From Enterobacteriaceae bacterium 89 (GTDB lineage Bacteria; Pseudomonadota; Gammaproteobacteria; Enterobacterales; Enterobacteriaceae), in NCBI GenBank assembly GCA_014156375.1, contig RQJH01000003.1, positions 62,001-126,000 on the forward strand: DNA of 64,000 bases, read 5' to 3'. The notes under the pieces are model-generated. The model did no database searches. It was not told the origin of the DNA and saw only the letters and a program-made list of their open reading frames with translations. Shown one piece after another: positions 48,031 to 58,422 of the stretch. A program made the translations under genes and the position numbers. Each line of letters begins with the position of its first letter. Position 1 is the stretch's first letter.

Positions 48031-49215
48031 ATGACCAAACATTCTCATGCTCTTAGTCCTGCACTCATCGCGCTGATGTCGGTTGCCACGGGCCTTGCCG
48101 TTGCCAGCAACTACTATGCTCAACCGCTGCTGGAAACTATCGCCCGCGCCTTTTCGCTTTCGGCCGGACAGGCCGGATTTATCGTCACCGCCGCTCAGCT
48201 TGGTTACGCCGCCGGGCTGCTGTTCCTCGTACCGCTGGGCGATATGTTCGAACGTCGCACCCTGATTGTCAGCATGACCCTGCTTTCGGCTGGCGGGATG
48301 CTGATCACGGCGACCAGCCAGTCGCTGGCGATGATGATCCTCGGCACCGCATTAACCGGGTTGTTCTCGGTCGTTGCCCAAATTCTGGTGCCGCTGGCGG
48401 CCACGCTCGCCAGCCCTGAAAAGCGCGGGAAGGTGGTTGGAACAATAATGAGCGGCCTGCTGCTGGGGATCCTGCTGGCGCGAACCGTGGCTGGTCTGCT
48501 GGCCGGACTTGGCGGCTGGCGTACCGTGTACTGGGTTGCCACCGTGCTGATGATCCTGATGGCCCTCGCCCTGTGGCGCGGTCTGCCGAAGGTGAAGCAG
48601 GAAACACATCTCAATTATCCGCAGCTGCTGCGCTCGGTGTTCAGCCTGTTCATCCGCGATAAGCTGCTGCGCACCCGCGCAATGCTCGGCTGTCTGACTT
48701 TCGCTAACTTCAGCATTTTGTGGACGTCGATGGCGTTTTTGCTGGCGAGCCCGCCGTTTAACTATTCCGAAGGGATGATCGGTCTTTTCGGTCTGGCGGG
48801 CGCAGCTGGCGCACTCGGCGCTCGCCCGGCGGGTGGATTTGCCGACAAGGGCAAGTCTCATCTCACCACCACCACGGGCCTGCTGCTACTGCTCCTGTCC
48901 TGGGTTGCTATCTGGTTTGGACACGCCTCCGTGCTGGCGCTGATTGTAGGCATTCTGGTTCTGGATCTGACCGTTCAGGGCGTCCACATCACCAACCAGA
49001 CCGTGATTTATCGCGTCCAGCCGGATGCCCGTAACCGCCTGACTGCCGGTTACATGACCAGCTACTTTATCGGCGGCGCTGCGGGCTCGCTGATTTCTGC
49101 CTCGGCGTGGCAGCATTATGGCTGGACGGGCGTTTGTGCGGCAGGCGCAACCATGGCGGCGCTGAACCTGGTGGTCTGGTGGCGCGGCTACCATCGCCAG
49201 GAAGCGATTGTCTGA
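48031..49215 (+). CDS. ygaY: MFS transporter (intact YgaY-type)
   Basis: A 394-residue major facilitator with 12 hydrophobic segments and the motif-A loop PLGDMFERRTLIV. By position after proX and by sequence type it corresponds to ygaY, which in E. coli K-12 is a disrupted gene; here it is complete. Relatives export drugs or sugars; the substrate is unknown. A hairpin GGGGTGT-TAAG-ACACCCC at 49250-49267 follows. The ygaZ and ygaH genes that come next in E. coli are absent. Confidence 0.83.
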   Translation: MTKHSHALSPALIALMSVATGLAVASNYYAQPLLETIARAFSLSAGQAGFIVTAAQLGYAAGLLFLVPLGDMFERRTLIVSMTLLSAGGMLITATSQSLAMMILGTALTGLFSVVAQILVPLAATLASPEKRGKVVGTIMSGLLLGILLARTVAGLLAGLGGWRTVYWVATVLMILMALALWRGLPKVKQETHLNYPQLLRSVFSLFIRDKLLRTRAMLGCLTFANFSILWTSMAFLLASPPFNYSEGMIGLFGLAGAAGALGARPAGGFADKGKSHLTTTTGLLLLLLSWVAIWFGHASVLALIVGILVLDLTVQGVHITNQTVIYRVQPDARNRLTAGYMTSYFIGGAAGSLISASAWQHYGWTGVCAAGATMAALNLVVWWRGYHRQEAIV

Positions 49216-49435
49216 AAAAGCTTCACGATCAGACCGTTATTAATGAACCGGGGTGTTAAGACACCCCTGACTCTGTTAAGGTTATCTGCCTGATAACCCC
49301 GGTAACTGTTTCTCAGCTAAATAATTTCCCTTTCAGATGAAACCCTCCGGGAAGCTGGCGGCACGGCCCTTTGCCGCCGGACAATACTTTAAATGAATAA
49401 ATTGCCTCGACTCATGGTTTTGGCGCATTAATTCA

Positions 49436-49464
49436 TTTACTTTATTTGTCACCATCGTTACTAT
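49436..49464 (+). promoter_or_regulatory. emrR promoter
   Basis: -35 TTTACT (49436-49441), 17-base spacer, -10 TACTAT (49459-49464). The surrounding DNA matches the E. coli emrRAB promoter, where EmrR binds to repress its own operon. Confidence 0.72.
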
Positions 49465-49494
49465 ATCGGCTGAAACTAATGAGGTCATGCCAAA

Positions 49495-50025
49495 ATGGAT
49501 AGTTCGTTTACGCCCATTGAACAAATGCTAAAATTTCGCGCCAGCCGTCACGAAGATTTCCCGTATCAGGAAATTCTTCTGACTCGTCTCTGCATGCACA
49601 TGCAGGGCAAACTGCTGGAAAACCGCAATAAAATGCTGAAAGCTCAGGGGATTAACGAGACGTTATTTATGGCGTTAATCACGCTGGAGTCTCAGGAAAA
49701 TCACAGCATCCAACCTTCTGAGTTGAGCTGTGCGCTGGGATCGTCCCGGACTAACGCAACCCGTATTGCCGATGAGCTGGAAAAACGCGGCTGGATTGAG
49801 CGCCGTGAAAGCGACAACGACCGTCGCTGCCTGCATCTGCAACTCACCGAAAAAGGTCATCAGTTCCTGCGCGAAGTGTTACCTCCGCAGCATAACTGCC
49901 TGCATCAACTCTGGTCTTCCTTAAGCATCAGCGAGAAAGATCAGCTTGAGCAAATCACCCGCAAACTCCTGACCCGTCTCGATCAGATGGATGAGGATGG
50001 TGTCGTGCTCGACGCACTTCGCTAA
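49495..50025 (+). CDS. emrR: EmrR (MprA) MarR-family repressor
   Basis: A 176-residue MarR protein nearly the same as E. coli EmrR. The winged helix includes [20 protein letters not shown] and the wing [14 protein letters not shown]. It represses emrRAB and is released by hydrophobic drugs and uncouplers. The gap to emrA carries a hairpin that may limit read-through. Confidence 0.95.
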   Translation: MDSSFTPIEQMLKFRASRHEDFPYQEILLTRLCMHMQGKLLENRNKMLKAQGINETLFMALITLESQENHSIQPSELSCALGSSRTNATRIADELEKRGWIERRESDNDRRCLHLQLTEKGHQFLREVLPPQHNCLHQLWSSLSISEKDQLEQITRKLLTRLDQMDEDGVVLDALR

Positions 50026-50071
50026 GCGAGTGAATCGCTCAATATCCTGATTACAAAAAAAGAAAACTGAC

Positions 50072-50101
50072 AGGCCAGCAGCCAAACACTGCTGGCCTTT
50101 C
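50072..50101 (+). terminator. Attenuator-type hairpin between emrR and emrA
   Basis: AGGCCAGCAG and CTGCTGGCCT form a perfect 10-bp stem (7-base loop) followed by a short TTTCT. The weak U-tract fits partial termination inside the operon. Confidence 0.7.
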
Positions 50102-50154
50102 TGACAAACAGGTCGGCTCAGCCGATGTGAAATAATAAGATCGTGGAGAAAAAC

Positions 50155-51327
50155 ATGAGCGCGAATGCGGAGACTCAAACCCCGCAGCAACCGGCCAGCA
50201 AGAAAGGCAAACGTAAAGGTGCCCTTCTGCTGCTGACCTTGCTCTTTATTGTTATTGCCGTGGCATATGGGATTTATTGGTTTTTGGTACTGCGTCATTA
50301 TGAAGAAACCGATGACGCATACGTGGCAGGGAATCAGGTTCAAATTATGGCGCAGGTGTCCGGCAGCGTGACGAAAGTCTGGGCTGACAACACCGACTAT
50401 GTGCAAAAAGGCGATGTGCTGGTCACTCTCGACCAGACCGATGCCCAGCAGGCGTTCGAAAAAGCTAAGACCGGCCTCGCCTCCAGCGTGCGCCAGACTC
50501 GTCAGCTGATGATCAACAGCAAGCAGCTGCAGGCCAATATCGACGTCAAAAAAACCGCGCTTTCGCAGGCGCAAACTGACCTCAACCGCCGCATTCCTCT
50601 CGGCACCGCCAATCTGATTGGCCGTGAAGAGCTGCAACACGCGCGTGATGCCGTCGCCAGCGCTCAGGCTCAGCTGGATGTCGCTATTCAACAGTTGAAT
50701 GCTAACCAGGCAATGGTGCTCGCCACTAAGCTGGAAGATCAGCCAGCGGTTCAGCAGGCAGCGACAGAAGTGCGTAACGCGTGGCTTGCGCTGGAACGTA
50801 CCAAAATCGTCAGCCCGATGACCGGCTATGTCTCCCGTCGCTCCGTGCAGCCGGGTGCTCAGATCAGTCCAACCACGCCGCTGATGGCCGTCGTTCCGGC
50901 GACGAATCTGTGGGTGGATGCTAACTTCAAAGAAACCCAGCTGGCTCATATGCGTATCGGCCAGACGGCAACCGTCGTCAGCGATATCTACGGCGATGAC
51001 GTGAAGTACACCGGGAAAATTGTCGGCCTCGATATGGGTACCGGCAGCGCCTTCTCTCTGCTTCCGGCACAAAACGCCACCGGTAACTGGATCAAAGTGG
51101 TTCAGCGTCTGCCAGTGCGTATTGAGATTGACGAGAAACAGCTGGCCCAGCATCCGCTGCGTATCGGCCTGTCCACTCTGGTGAAAGTCGACACCTCTGA
51201 ACGCGGTGGTGAAATGCTGGCCAACCAGGTGCGCAATAGCCCGGTTTACGAAAGTAATGCCCGTGAGATCAGCCTCGACCCGGTTAACAAACTGATTAAC
51301 GATATCGTGCAGGCTAACGCCGGATAA
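50155..51327 (+). CDS. emrA: EmrA membrane fusion protein
   Basis: A 390-residue HlyD-type adaptor, the E. coli length. One N-terminal helix (GALLLLTLLFIVIAVAYGIY), lipoyl half-motifs (VSGSVTKVWADNTDYVQKGD and SPMTGYVSRRSVQPGAQIS) flanking a coiled coil. It joins EmrB to TolC for drug and uncoupler efflux. ATG 50155 follows GGAGAAAA. Confidence 0.95.
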   Translation: MSANAETQTPQQPASKKGKRKGALLLLTLLFIVIAVAYGIYWFLVLRHYEETDDAYVAGNQVQIMAQVSGSVTKVWADNTDYVQKGDVLVTLDQTDAQQAFEKAKTGLASSVRQTRQLMINSKQLQANIDVKKTALSQAQTDLNRRIPLGTANLIGREELQHARDAVASAQAQLDVAIQQLNANQAMVLATKLEDQPAVQQAATEVRNAWLALERTKIVSPMTGYVSRRSVQPGAQISPTTPLMAVVPATNLWVDANFKETQLAHMRIGQTATVVSDIYGDDVKYTGKIVGLDMGTGSAFSLLPAQNATGNWIKVVQRLPVRIEIDEKQLAQHPLRIGLSTLVKVDTSERGGEMLANQVRNSPVYESNAREISLDPVNKLINDIVQANAG

Positions 51328-51342
51328 TCAGGGGTGAGCGTA

Positions 51343-52890
51343 ATGCAACAGCAACAACCGCAGAAGCCGCTGGAGGGTGCGCAGCTGGTCATTATGACCA
51401 TCGCACTGTCGCTGGCGACGTTCATGCAGGTGCTGGACTCGACGATCGCCAACGTGGCGATCCCGACCATTGCCGGTAACCTTGGTTCGTCGCTGAGTCA
51501 GGGCACCTGGGTTATTACCTCTTTCGGGGTGGCGAACGCCATCTCGATCCCGATCACCGGCTGGCTCGCCAAGCGCGTGGGTGAAGTGAAGCTGTTCCTG
51601 TGGTCCACCGTGGCGTTTGTGATTGCCTCGTGGGCCTGTGGTGTCTCCAACAGCCTGACGATGCTGATTTTCTTCCGCGTCATTCAGGGCGTGGTGGCCG
51701 GTCCGCTGATCCCGCTCTCCCAGAGCTTGCTGTTAAGCAACTATCCTCCGGCGAAGCGCTCCGTGGCGCTGGCGCTGTGGTCGATGACGGTGATCGTGGC
51801 CCCTATTTGTGGCCCAATCCTCGGCGGCTACATAAGCGATAACTATCACTGGGGCTGGATCTTCTTCATCAACGTGCCGATTGGTGCGGTGGTGGTGATG
51901 CTGACGCTGCAAAGCCTGCGCGGACGCGAAACTCGCACCGAGCAGCGGCGCATTGACGGCGTGGGCCTGGCGCTGCTGGTTATCGGTATCGGTAGCCTGC
52001 AGGTGATGCTCGACCGCGGTAAAGAGCTCGACTGGTTCAACTCGACCGAAGTGGTGGTGCTGACGATTGTCGCGGTGGTGGCCATCAGCTTCCTGATAGT
52101 CTGGGAGCTGACGGACGATAACCCGATAGTCGACCTTTCGCTGTTTAAGTCGCGAAACTTCACCATCGGCACGCTGTGTATCAGCCTGGCCTATATGCTC
52201 TACTTCGGCGCGATTGTTCTGCTGCCGCAGCTGTTGCAGGAGGTATACGGCTACACGGCTACCTGGGCGGGTCTGGCTTCCGCGCCGGTCGGGGTGATCC
52301 CGGTGCTGCTGTCGCCGATTATCGGGCGCTTTGCGCATAAGCTCGATATGCGACGGCTGGTGACCTTCAGTTTCATTATGTATGCCGTGTGCTTTTACTG
52401 GCGCGCGTATACGTTTGAACCGGGGATGGACTTCGGCGCGTCGGCGTGGCCGCAGTTTATTCAGGGCTTCGCCGTGGCCTGCTTCTTTATGCCACTGACC
52501 ACCATTACGCTCTCTGGCTTGCCGCCTGAGCGTCTGGCGGCGGCATCAAGCCTGTCGAACTTCACCCGTACGCTGGCGGGCTCTATCGGGACGTCGTTTA
52601 CCACCACCATGTGGACCAACCGTGAAGCCCTGCACCACTCGCAGCTGACCGAATCGGTGACGCCGTTTAACCCTAACTCGCAGCAAATGTACGATCAGCT
52701 GCAAGGGCTGGGGATGTCGCAGCAGCAAGCCTCCGGCTGGATTGCCCAGCAGATAACTAATCAGGGGCTGATTATTTCCGCCAACGAGATCTTCTGGATG
52801 TCGGCGGGGATCTTTATTGTCCTGCTGGGGCTTATCTGGCTCGCTCGTCCGCCGTTTGGTGCGGGCGGTGGCGGCGGTGGCGCTCACTAA
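51343..52890 (+). CDS. emrB: EmrB multidrug efflux MFS transporter
   Basis: A 515-residue DHA2-family transporter with 14 membrane segments (E. coli 512). The motif-C-like GPILGGYISDNYHWGWIFFI and the N-terminal LDSTIANVAIPTIAGNL are typical. The C-terminus ends in a Gly run (FGAGGGGGGAH) as in E. coli. It pumps hydrophobic toxins with EmrA and TolC. ATG 51343 is preferred; a GTG at 51334 is also possible. Confidence 0.95.
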   Translation: MQQQQPQKPLEGAQLVIMTIALSLATFMQVLDSTIANVAIPTIAGNLGSSLSQGTWVITSFGVANAISIPITGWLAKRVGEVKLFLWSTVAFVIASWACGVSNSLTMLIFFRVIQGVVAGPLIPLSQSLLLSNYPPAKRSVALALWSMTVIVAPICGPILGGYISDNYHWGWIFFINVPIGAVVVMLTLQSLRGRETRTEQRRIDGVGLALLVIGIGSLQVMLDRGKELDWFNSTEVVVLTIVAVVAISFLIVWELTDDNPIVDLSLFKSRNFTIGTLCISLAYMLYFGAIVLLPQLLQEVYGYTATWAGLASAPVGVIPVLLSPIIGRFAHKLDMRRLVTFSFIMYAVCFYWRAYTFEPGMDFGASAWPQFIQGFAVACFFMPLTTITLSGLPPERLAAASSLSNFTRTLAGSIGTSFTTTMWTNREALHHSQLTESVTPFNPNSQQMYDQLQGLGMSQQQASGWIAQQITNQGLIISANEIFWMSAGIFIVLLGLIWLARPPFGAGGGGGGAH

Positions 52891-52891
52891 T

Positions 52892-52926
52892 AAAAAAGCC
52901 AGTTCGTGATGAACTGGCTTTTTTTA
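52892..52926 (+). terminator. Terminator of emrRAB
   Basis: AAAGCCAGTTC-GTGAT-GAACTGGCTTT then TTTTT: an 11-bp perfect stem with U-tract directly after the emrB stop. Confidence 0.95.
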
Positions 52927-52942
52927 TGCTTCTTTGCGGTGA

Positions 52943-53020
52943 ATTGCCTGATGCGCTTCGCTTATCAGGCCTACAAAATCAACACCCCGTAGGTCCGGCA
53001 AGATCAGTGCCGCCGGGCAC
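52943..53020. repeat. BIME: REP pair between emrB and luxS
   Basis: CCTGATGCGCTTCGCTTATC and CCGTAGGTCCGGCAAGATCA followed by GTGCCGCCGGGC are inverted REP units, between the convergent emrB and luxS genes. Confidence 0.85.
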
Positions 53021-53023
53021 AAA

Positions 53024-53539
53024 CTAGATGTGCAGCTCCTGCAGCTTCTCTTTCGGCAGCGCCAGCTCTTCGTTGCTGTTTACGCGCACGCCACGTTCGA
53101 TGATGCTGCGGGCGATATCCTGTGCTTCCTGCAATGAGTGCATGGTGTAGGTACCGCACTGATAGACATTCAGCTCCGGGATCTGGTTCTGGTCTTTCAC
53201 TTTCAGCACGTCGGCCATCGCCGCTTTCCAGGCTTCTGCCACGCGGGTTTCATCCGGGGTACCAATCAGGCTCATGTAGAAGCCAGTGCGGCAGCCCATC
53301 GGCGAAATATCGATGATCTCCACGCCGTTGCCGTTCAGATGGTCACGCATAAAGCCTGCGAACAGGTGCTCCAGCGTGTGGATGCCTTTCTCCGGCATCA
53401 CTTCCTGGTTCGGTACGCAAAAGCGCAGATCAAACACGGTGATGTCATCGCCGTGCGGCGTGTGCATGTTTTTTGCGACGCGAACTGCAGGGGCTTCCAT
53501 GCGGGTATGGTCGACAGTGAAGCTATCTAATAACGGCAT
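53024..53539 (-). CDS. luxS: LuxS S-ribosylhomocysteine lyase
   Basis: A 171-residue LuxS, the E. coli length. The metal ligands are H54, H58 (HTLEH) and C128 (YQCGT); C83 (MGCRTGFYM) is the catalytic acid/base. It splits S-ribosylhomocysteine to homocysteine and the precursor of autoinducer-2, completing the activated methyl cycle. Its 5' region is overlapped by the divergent micA promoter, as in E. coli. Confidence 0.97.
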   Translation of the reverse strand: MPLLDSFTVDHTRMEAPAVRVAKNMHTPHGDDITVFDLRFCVPNQEVMPEKGIHTLEHLFAGFMRDHLNGNGVEIIDISPMGCRTGFYMSLIGTPDETRVAEAWKAAMADVLKVKDQNQIPELNVYQCGTYTMHSLQEAQDIARSIIERGVRVNSNEELALPKEKLQELHI

Positions 53540-53627
53540 TTTGTCTCCTCCGAACTCTTCTTTTCCTTTGCGCCATCAGGGCTGCGAGGAAAAAATACTG
53601 AAGAGTGTGATTTTTTTAAAAATAAAC

Positions 53628-53655
53628 TGAACTCTTCGTTCCCGGGCGAGTCTGA
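53628..53655 (+). promoter_or_regulatory. Sigma-E promoter of micA
   Basis: -35 TGAACTC (53628-53634), 16-base spacer, -10 core TCTGA (53651-53655), fitting the GGAACTT/TCTGA sigma-E pattern. The start falls at the MicA 5' end. Confidence 0.8.
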
Positions 53656-53661
53656 GTATAT

Positions 53662-53735
53662 GAAAGACGCGCATTTGTTATCATCATCCCTGCTTTTCAG
53701 AGATGAAAGTTTGGCCACAGTGATGTGGCCTTTTT
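53662..53735 (+). ncRNA. micA: MicA small RNA
   Basis: The 5' half GAAAGACGCGCATTTGTTAT is the same as E. coli MicA, including the seed that pairs with ompA. A first hairpin (CCTGCTTTTCAGAG region) and the terminator GGCCACAGTGATGTGGCC followed by TTTTT complete the 74-base RNA. It lies between luxS and gshA as in E. coli. With Hfq it represses ompA and other porin or regulator mRNAs on envelope stress. Confidence 0.95.
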
Positions 53736-53743
53736 CTTTTGTA

Positions 53744-55327
<1,584 letters not shown>

Positions 55328-55378
55328 TTATTAAGCATAATTGCTCCGGTTGACGATGTAAGGTCACAATCAGTCCAA

Positions 55379-55807
55379 TTAGTGCCACCACGTCATACCC
55401 TGTAGCGTTACTGCGGCAAGAGCCACATAGCGCAACGCCTTACCAAGGCATAAGAAAAAAAGTACCGGTCCCCACGAAATGCGCATCCATCCCGCCAGTA
55501 AACACAGTAGATCGCCGATGACAGGCATCCAGCTCAGTAACAGTGTGGCTGCCCCATAGCGTCTTAGCCAGCCAACGGCTTTTTCCCGCCAGCGTGAATT
55601 ATCACGTAGCGGAAATAAACGCCCAAGAATAACGTTAGTTACCCCTCCAAGGCTATTACCCATTGTTGCTATTAACACGAGTAGCCAGGGATGACTGACC
55701 TTAGCGATAAGCATGCCGACCAGCACCACTTCGGAATTTCCGGGCAGCAGCGTCGCGCTGAGGAAACTGCTGGCAAACAGCGAAAAAAGCGACAGCGCGT
55801 CACTCAC
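55379..55807 (-). CDS. yqaA: YqaA, DedA-like inner-membrane protein
   Basis: A 142-residue protein with the SNARE-associated/DedA core: FASSFLSATLLPGNSEVVLV, GNSLGGVTNVILGRLFP, and the re-entrant SWMPVIGDLLCLLAGWMRIS. It overlaps yqaB by 4 bases. Family members move lipids or protons; this one is uncharacterised. Confidence 0.92.
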   Translation of the reverse strand: MSDALSLFSLFASSFLSATLLPGNSEVVLVGMLIAKVSHPWLLVLIATMGNSLGGVTNVILGRLFPLRDNSRWREKAVGWLRRYGAATLLLSWMPVIGDLLCLLAGWMRISWGPVLFFLCLGKALRYVALAAVTLQGMTWWH

Positions 55808-56370
55808 AGCAGACGCACGTCCACAAAGTCCATCCCGGCGAGGCGAGCCGCCTCAATGCCGAAATCAGCGTCTTCAAACACTACGCATTTTTCCGGTGCC
55901 ACGCCGATAAGCTCTGCGCACAGCAGGAAGGTATCCGGCGCTGGTTTATGCTGCTTAACGTGATCGGCGGCGACCACCGCATCGAAATACTGGCGCAACC
56001 CGAGGTGATTGAGCAGCGCTTCAGCGATAGCGCTTTCGCTGCCGGTCCCGACCGCCATCGGGCGACGACCGTGCCACTCTTTCACCACCTCAATCAGCGG
56101 CAGTGGGCGCACGGTCTCCAGCAGAATCGCTTTGACGACGTCCGTTTTCTCACGGGCCAGGGAATGTGGGTCGAGTGAAGCCTGGTTGAGCTCAATGATG
56201 GACTGCGCGATACGCCAGGTTGGCGAGCCATTCAGCGCCGCCATCGCCTGCTCATCGAACCGCAGATCGTAACGCCCCAGCACCTCACGCCACGCTTTAA
56301 GGTGGGTTGGCTCCGTGTCGAGAATGGTGCCATCCATGTCGAAAATTAGCCCTGCATAACGCTCGTACAT
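55804..56370 (-). CDS. yqaB: YqaB, HAD-family sugar phosphatase
   Basis: A 188-residue HAD phosphatase (E. coli 188). Motif I is D11-M-D13-GTILDTEP; motif II is the VGTGSE segment, and motifs III-IV are KPAPDTF and FEDADFGIEAA. E. coli YqaB acts on fructose-1-phosphate and related sugar phosphates. The stop overlaps the yqaA start, making a two-gene operon. Confidence 0.93.
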   Translation of the reverse strand: MYERYAGLIFDMDGTILDTEPTHLKAWREVLGRYDLRFDEQAMAALNGSPTWRIAQSIIELNQASLDPHSLAREKTDVVKAILLETVRPLPLIEVVKEWHGRRPMAVGTGSESAIAEALLNHLGLRQYFDAVVAADHVKQHKPAPDTFLLCAELIGVAPEKCVVFEDADFGIEAARLAGMDFVDVRLL

Positions 56371-56440
56371 CGTGCTCTCACTCGTGGGATAACGGAAGGT
56401 TACTTTAGCGTAAAACGGGGGGACTTGTCGCCGTTAGTGC

Positions 56441-56470
56441 AAAACAACAAAGGCACCCGAAGGTGCCTTT
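56441..56470 (-). terminator. Terminator of the BON-domain gene
   Basis: AAAGGCACC-CGAA-GGTGCCTTT, a perfect 9-bp stem. On the minus strand it is followed by TTTGTTGTTTT, 19 bases after the gene's stop. Confidence 0.85.
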
Positions 56471-56488
56471 ATGCTGGGTTTTCAGACG

Positions 56489-56803
56489 TTACTTAATCTG
56501 CATGTCGTTCTCGACGACGCGTACGCCATTAACGTTTCGGGTCAGCTCCACCGCGCGGTTAGCAATCGCCTGCGAGCTGACGAAGCCGCTCAGCTGAACG
56601 CGCCCTTTGAAGGTCACCACGCTGATTTCCGCTGATTTGACATCTTTGTCACTGAACAGCGCGGATTTCACTTTCGTGGTGATCACGGTGTCATCGATGT
56701 AGCCACCGGTGCTCTCTTTGGTGGATGAGCCCGCACAGCCTGAAAGGGAGACGGCGACGATGAGTGCTGCACAGAATGCCGCAACAGCTTTGAACCATTT
56801 CAT
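56489..56803 (-). CDS. BON-domain lipoprotein (OsmY-like)
   Basis: A 104-residue protein with a lipobox (SLSGC, lipidated C23) and one BON domain (YIDDTVITTKVKSALFSDKD through GVRVVENDMQIK). Single-BON lipoproteins resemble half of OsmY or the DolP type and bind phospholipid at the outer membrane. In E. coli no such gene lies between yqaB and argQ, so it is an addition here. Function unknown. Confidence 0.85.
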   Translation of the reverse strand: MKWFKAVAAFCAALIVAVSLSGCAGSSTKESTGGYIDDTVITTKVKSALFSDKDVKSAEISVVTFKGRVQLSGFVSSQAIANRAVELTRNVNGVRVVENDMQIK

Positions 56804-56966
56804 GGATTTCTCTCCTTGCTACCTGAAATCAAATTGATCACAGATATAAATTAGCCTGGACGGAGAAAGATGCCAAGGGTAAACAAATGGTTAAGATATT
56901 TTGGGAAAAAATGGGAGTTTTGAAATCTGAGTAAGAGAAAATAAAAAGAGGGATTCAGGGAGAATA

Positions 56967-56984
56967 TGGTGCATCCGGGAGGAT
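56967..56984 (-). pseudogene. Truncated tRNA-Arg 3' end
   Basis: TGGTGCATCCGGGAGGAT equals the last 18 bases (CCA included) of the four tRNA-Arg genes that follow. The identity extends left to include GAGAATA, the same flank as the first full copy, and then stops. It is a scar of a lost tRNA copy or of an integration event. Confidence 0.8.
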
Positions 56985-57098
56985 GACTCGCCGAAGGCTC
57001 GCCCTTCGGGCCGTTGCTGAAGCAACGTTATCCACCCTGGTGCTCGCGATTGACTCGCAGACCATGACACAACAGCGTTGCTGTTATCTCGGAGAATA

Positions 57099-57175
57099 TG
57101 GTGCATCCGGGAGGATTCGAACCTCCGACCGCTCGGTTCGTAGCCGAGTACTCTATCCAGCTGAGCTACGGATGC
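57099..57175 (-). tRNA. tRNA-Arg(ACG), copy 1
   Basis: 77 bases on the minus strand: GCATCCGTAGCTCAGCTGGA at the 5' end, anticodon loop CTACGAA (anticodon ACG, read as ICG), T arm GGAGGTTCGAATCCTCC, encoded CCA. It is the last (promoter-distal) complete copy of the operon and corresponds to argQ of E. coli by position. Confidence 0.97.
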
Positions 57176-57220
57176 ATCGGGTATTGCTATTTACTTTTGG
57201 TACTCAGGAGTGAGCAATAA

Positions 57221-57297
57221 TGGTGCATCCGGGAGGATTCGAACCTCCGACCGCTCGGTTCGTAGCCGAGTACTCTATCCAGCTGAGCTACGGATGC
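57221..57297 (-). tRNA. tRNA-Arg(ACG), copy 2
   Basis: Same sequence as the copy at 57099, with its own spacer. Position matches argZ in E. coli. Confidence 0.97.
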
Positions 57298-57359
57298 ATC
57301 GGGATTACTGCTGTACTGCTGATTCAATGTCACTCATCATGCCGCAACATTGATAAAGA

Positions 57360-57436
57360 TGGTGCATCCGGGAGGATTCGAACCTCCGACCGCTCGGTTC
57401 GTAGCCGAGTACTCTATCCAGCTGAGCTACGGATGC
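57360..57436 (-). tRNA. tRNA-Arg(ACG), copy 3
   Basis: Same sequence as its neighbours. The spacers on its two sides are nearly identical over about 60 bases, so this unit arose by tandem duplication. Position matches argY. Confidence 0.97.
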
Positions 57437-57498
57437 ATCGGGATTACTACTGTACTGCTGATTCAATGTCACTCATCATGCCGCAACACTGATGAAGA

Positions 57499-57575
57499 TG
57501 GTGCATCCGGGAGGATTCGAACCTCCGACCGCTCGGTTCGTAGCCGAGTACTCTATCCAGCTGAGCTACGGATGC
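57499..57575 (-). tRNA. tRNA-Arg(ACG), copy 4
   Basis: Same sequence as the others; it lies 4 bases after tRNA-Ser in transcription order. Position matches argV. Confidence 0.97.
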
Positions 57576-57579
57576 AAAA

Positions 57580-57672
57580 TGGCGGTGAGGCGGGGATTCG
57601 AACCCCGGATGCAGCTTTTGACCGCATACTCCCTTAGCAGGGGAGCGCCTTCAGCCTCTCGGCCACCTCACC
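57580..57672 (-). tRNA. serV: tRNA-Ser(GCT)
   Basis: 93 bases including a long variable arm, minus strand: 5' GGTGAGGTGGCCGAGAGGCT, anticodon GCT in CCCTGCTAAGG, encoded CCA. It is the first gene of the ser-arg tRNA operon, as serV in E. coli. Confidence 0.97.
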
Positions 57673-57733
57673 ACACGCCTCTTGCGAGTGCTTCAAGTTA
57701 CTCGTGAGAGCTTCTCGTCGCTGCGTGGCGCAC

Positions 57734-57761
57734 ATATTACTTTCTGGGACTTATAAGTCAA
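57734..57761 (-). promoter_or_regulatory. Promoter of the tRNA operon
   Basis: On the minus strand: -35 TTGACT (57761-57756), 16-base spacer, -10 TAATAT (57739-57734), then the GC-rich discriminator GTGCGCCACGC typical of stringently controlled stable-RNA promoters. Confidence 0.85.
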
Positions 57762-57997
57762 ACAATTTTTCCAGACCTTTTATCGTTTGCACACTTCGCG
57801 CGCAATCAGGTGGCAAAAACGGCAAAAAGAGCGATTTATCAACAGATAAATCTGTCAGATTGCCAGCCAGCATCAGGTACAGGCGTGCAGGGTCAGAGAC
57901 AAAATGTTTGGCAATATTAGGAGACAGACAGAGAAAAGAGGGAAAAACGGAGGGTCTGAAAGTTTTGCGTCTCACCGGGAAGTGAGACGCGGAGAAA
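57762..57997. other. Gap between csrA and the tRNA operon
   Basis: About 235 bases with no credible gene. A perfect ACGCAAAACTTT-type terminator is not seen; GTCTCACCGGGAAGTGAGACGC at 57969-57990 forms a short hairpin (GTCTCAC and GTGAGAC arms) just after csrA and may end that gene. Confidence 0.5.
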
Positions 57998-58183
57998 TTA
58001 GTAACTGGACTGCTGGGATTTTTCAGCCTGGATACGCTGGTAGATCTCTTCACGATGGACAGAAACTTCTTTAGGGGCGTTTACGCCGATGCGTACCTGG
58101 TTGCCCTTCACCCCTAAAACTGTCACGGTGACCTCATCTCCAATCATGAGGGTCTCACCAACTCGACGAGTCAGAATCAGCAT
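57998..58183 (-). CDS. csrA: CsrA global RNA-binding regulator
   Basis: A 61-residue CsrA identical in length and, as far as I recall, in sequence to E. coli CsrA. The RNA-binding L4 ([10 protein letters not shown]) and R44 regions ([16 protein letters not shown]) are intact. It binds GGA motifs in mRNA leaders to control carbon storage, motility and biofilm, and is titrated by CsrB/C RNAs, which are not in this window. Confidence 0.97.
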
Positions 58184-58422
58184 TCTTTGCTCCTTGAAAG
58201 ATTAAAAGAGTCGGGTCTCTTGTATCCCGGCATTATCCATCATATAACGCCAAAAAGTAAGCGATGACAAACACATAAACGTGTAAGCAGTCACGGCATT
58301 ACATTCTGTTAAACCTAAGTTTAGCCGATTTACACAATTTCAACCTGACTTTATCGTTGTCAGTCTTGCTATTGCAAGGCGTCTGAACCCTGAGATCCGG
58401 ACGCCCGCCGCGTTTATAGTTA

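Noticed and set aside
57220-57707. Repeated frames across the tRNA-Arg array encoding GASGRIRTSDRSVRSRVLYP-type peptides
   Set aside because: These are translations of the antisense of tRNA genes, a well-known annotation artefact.
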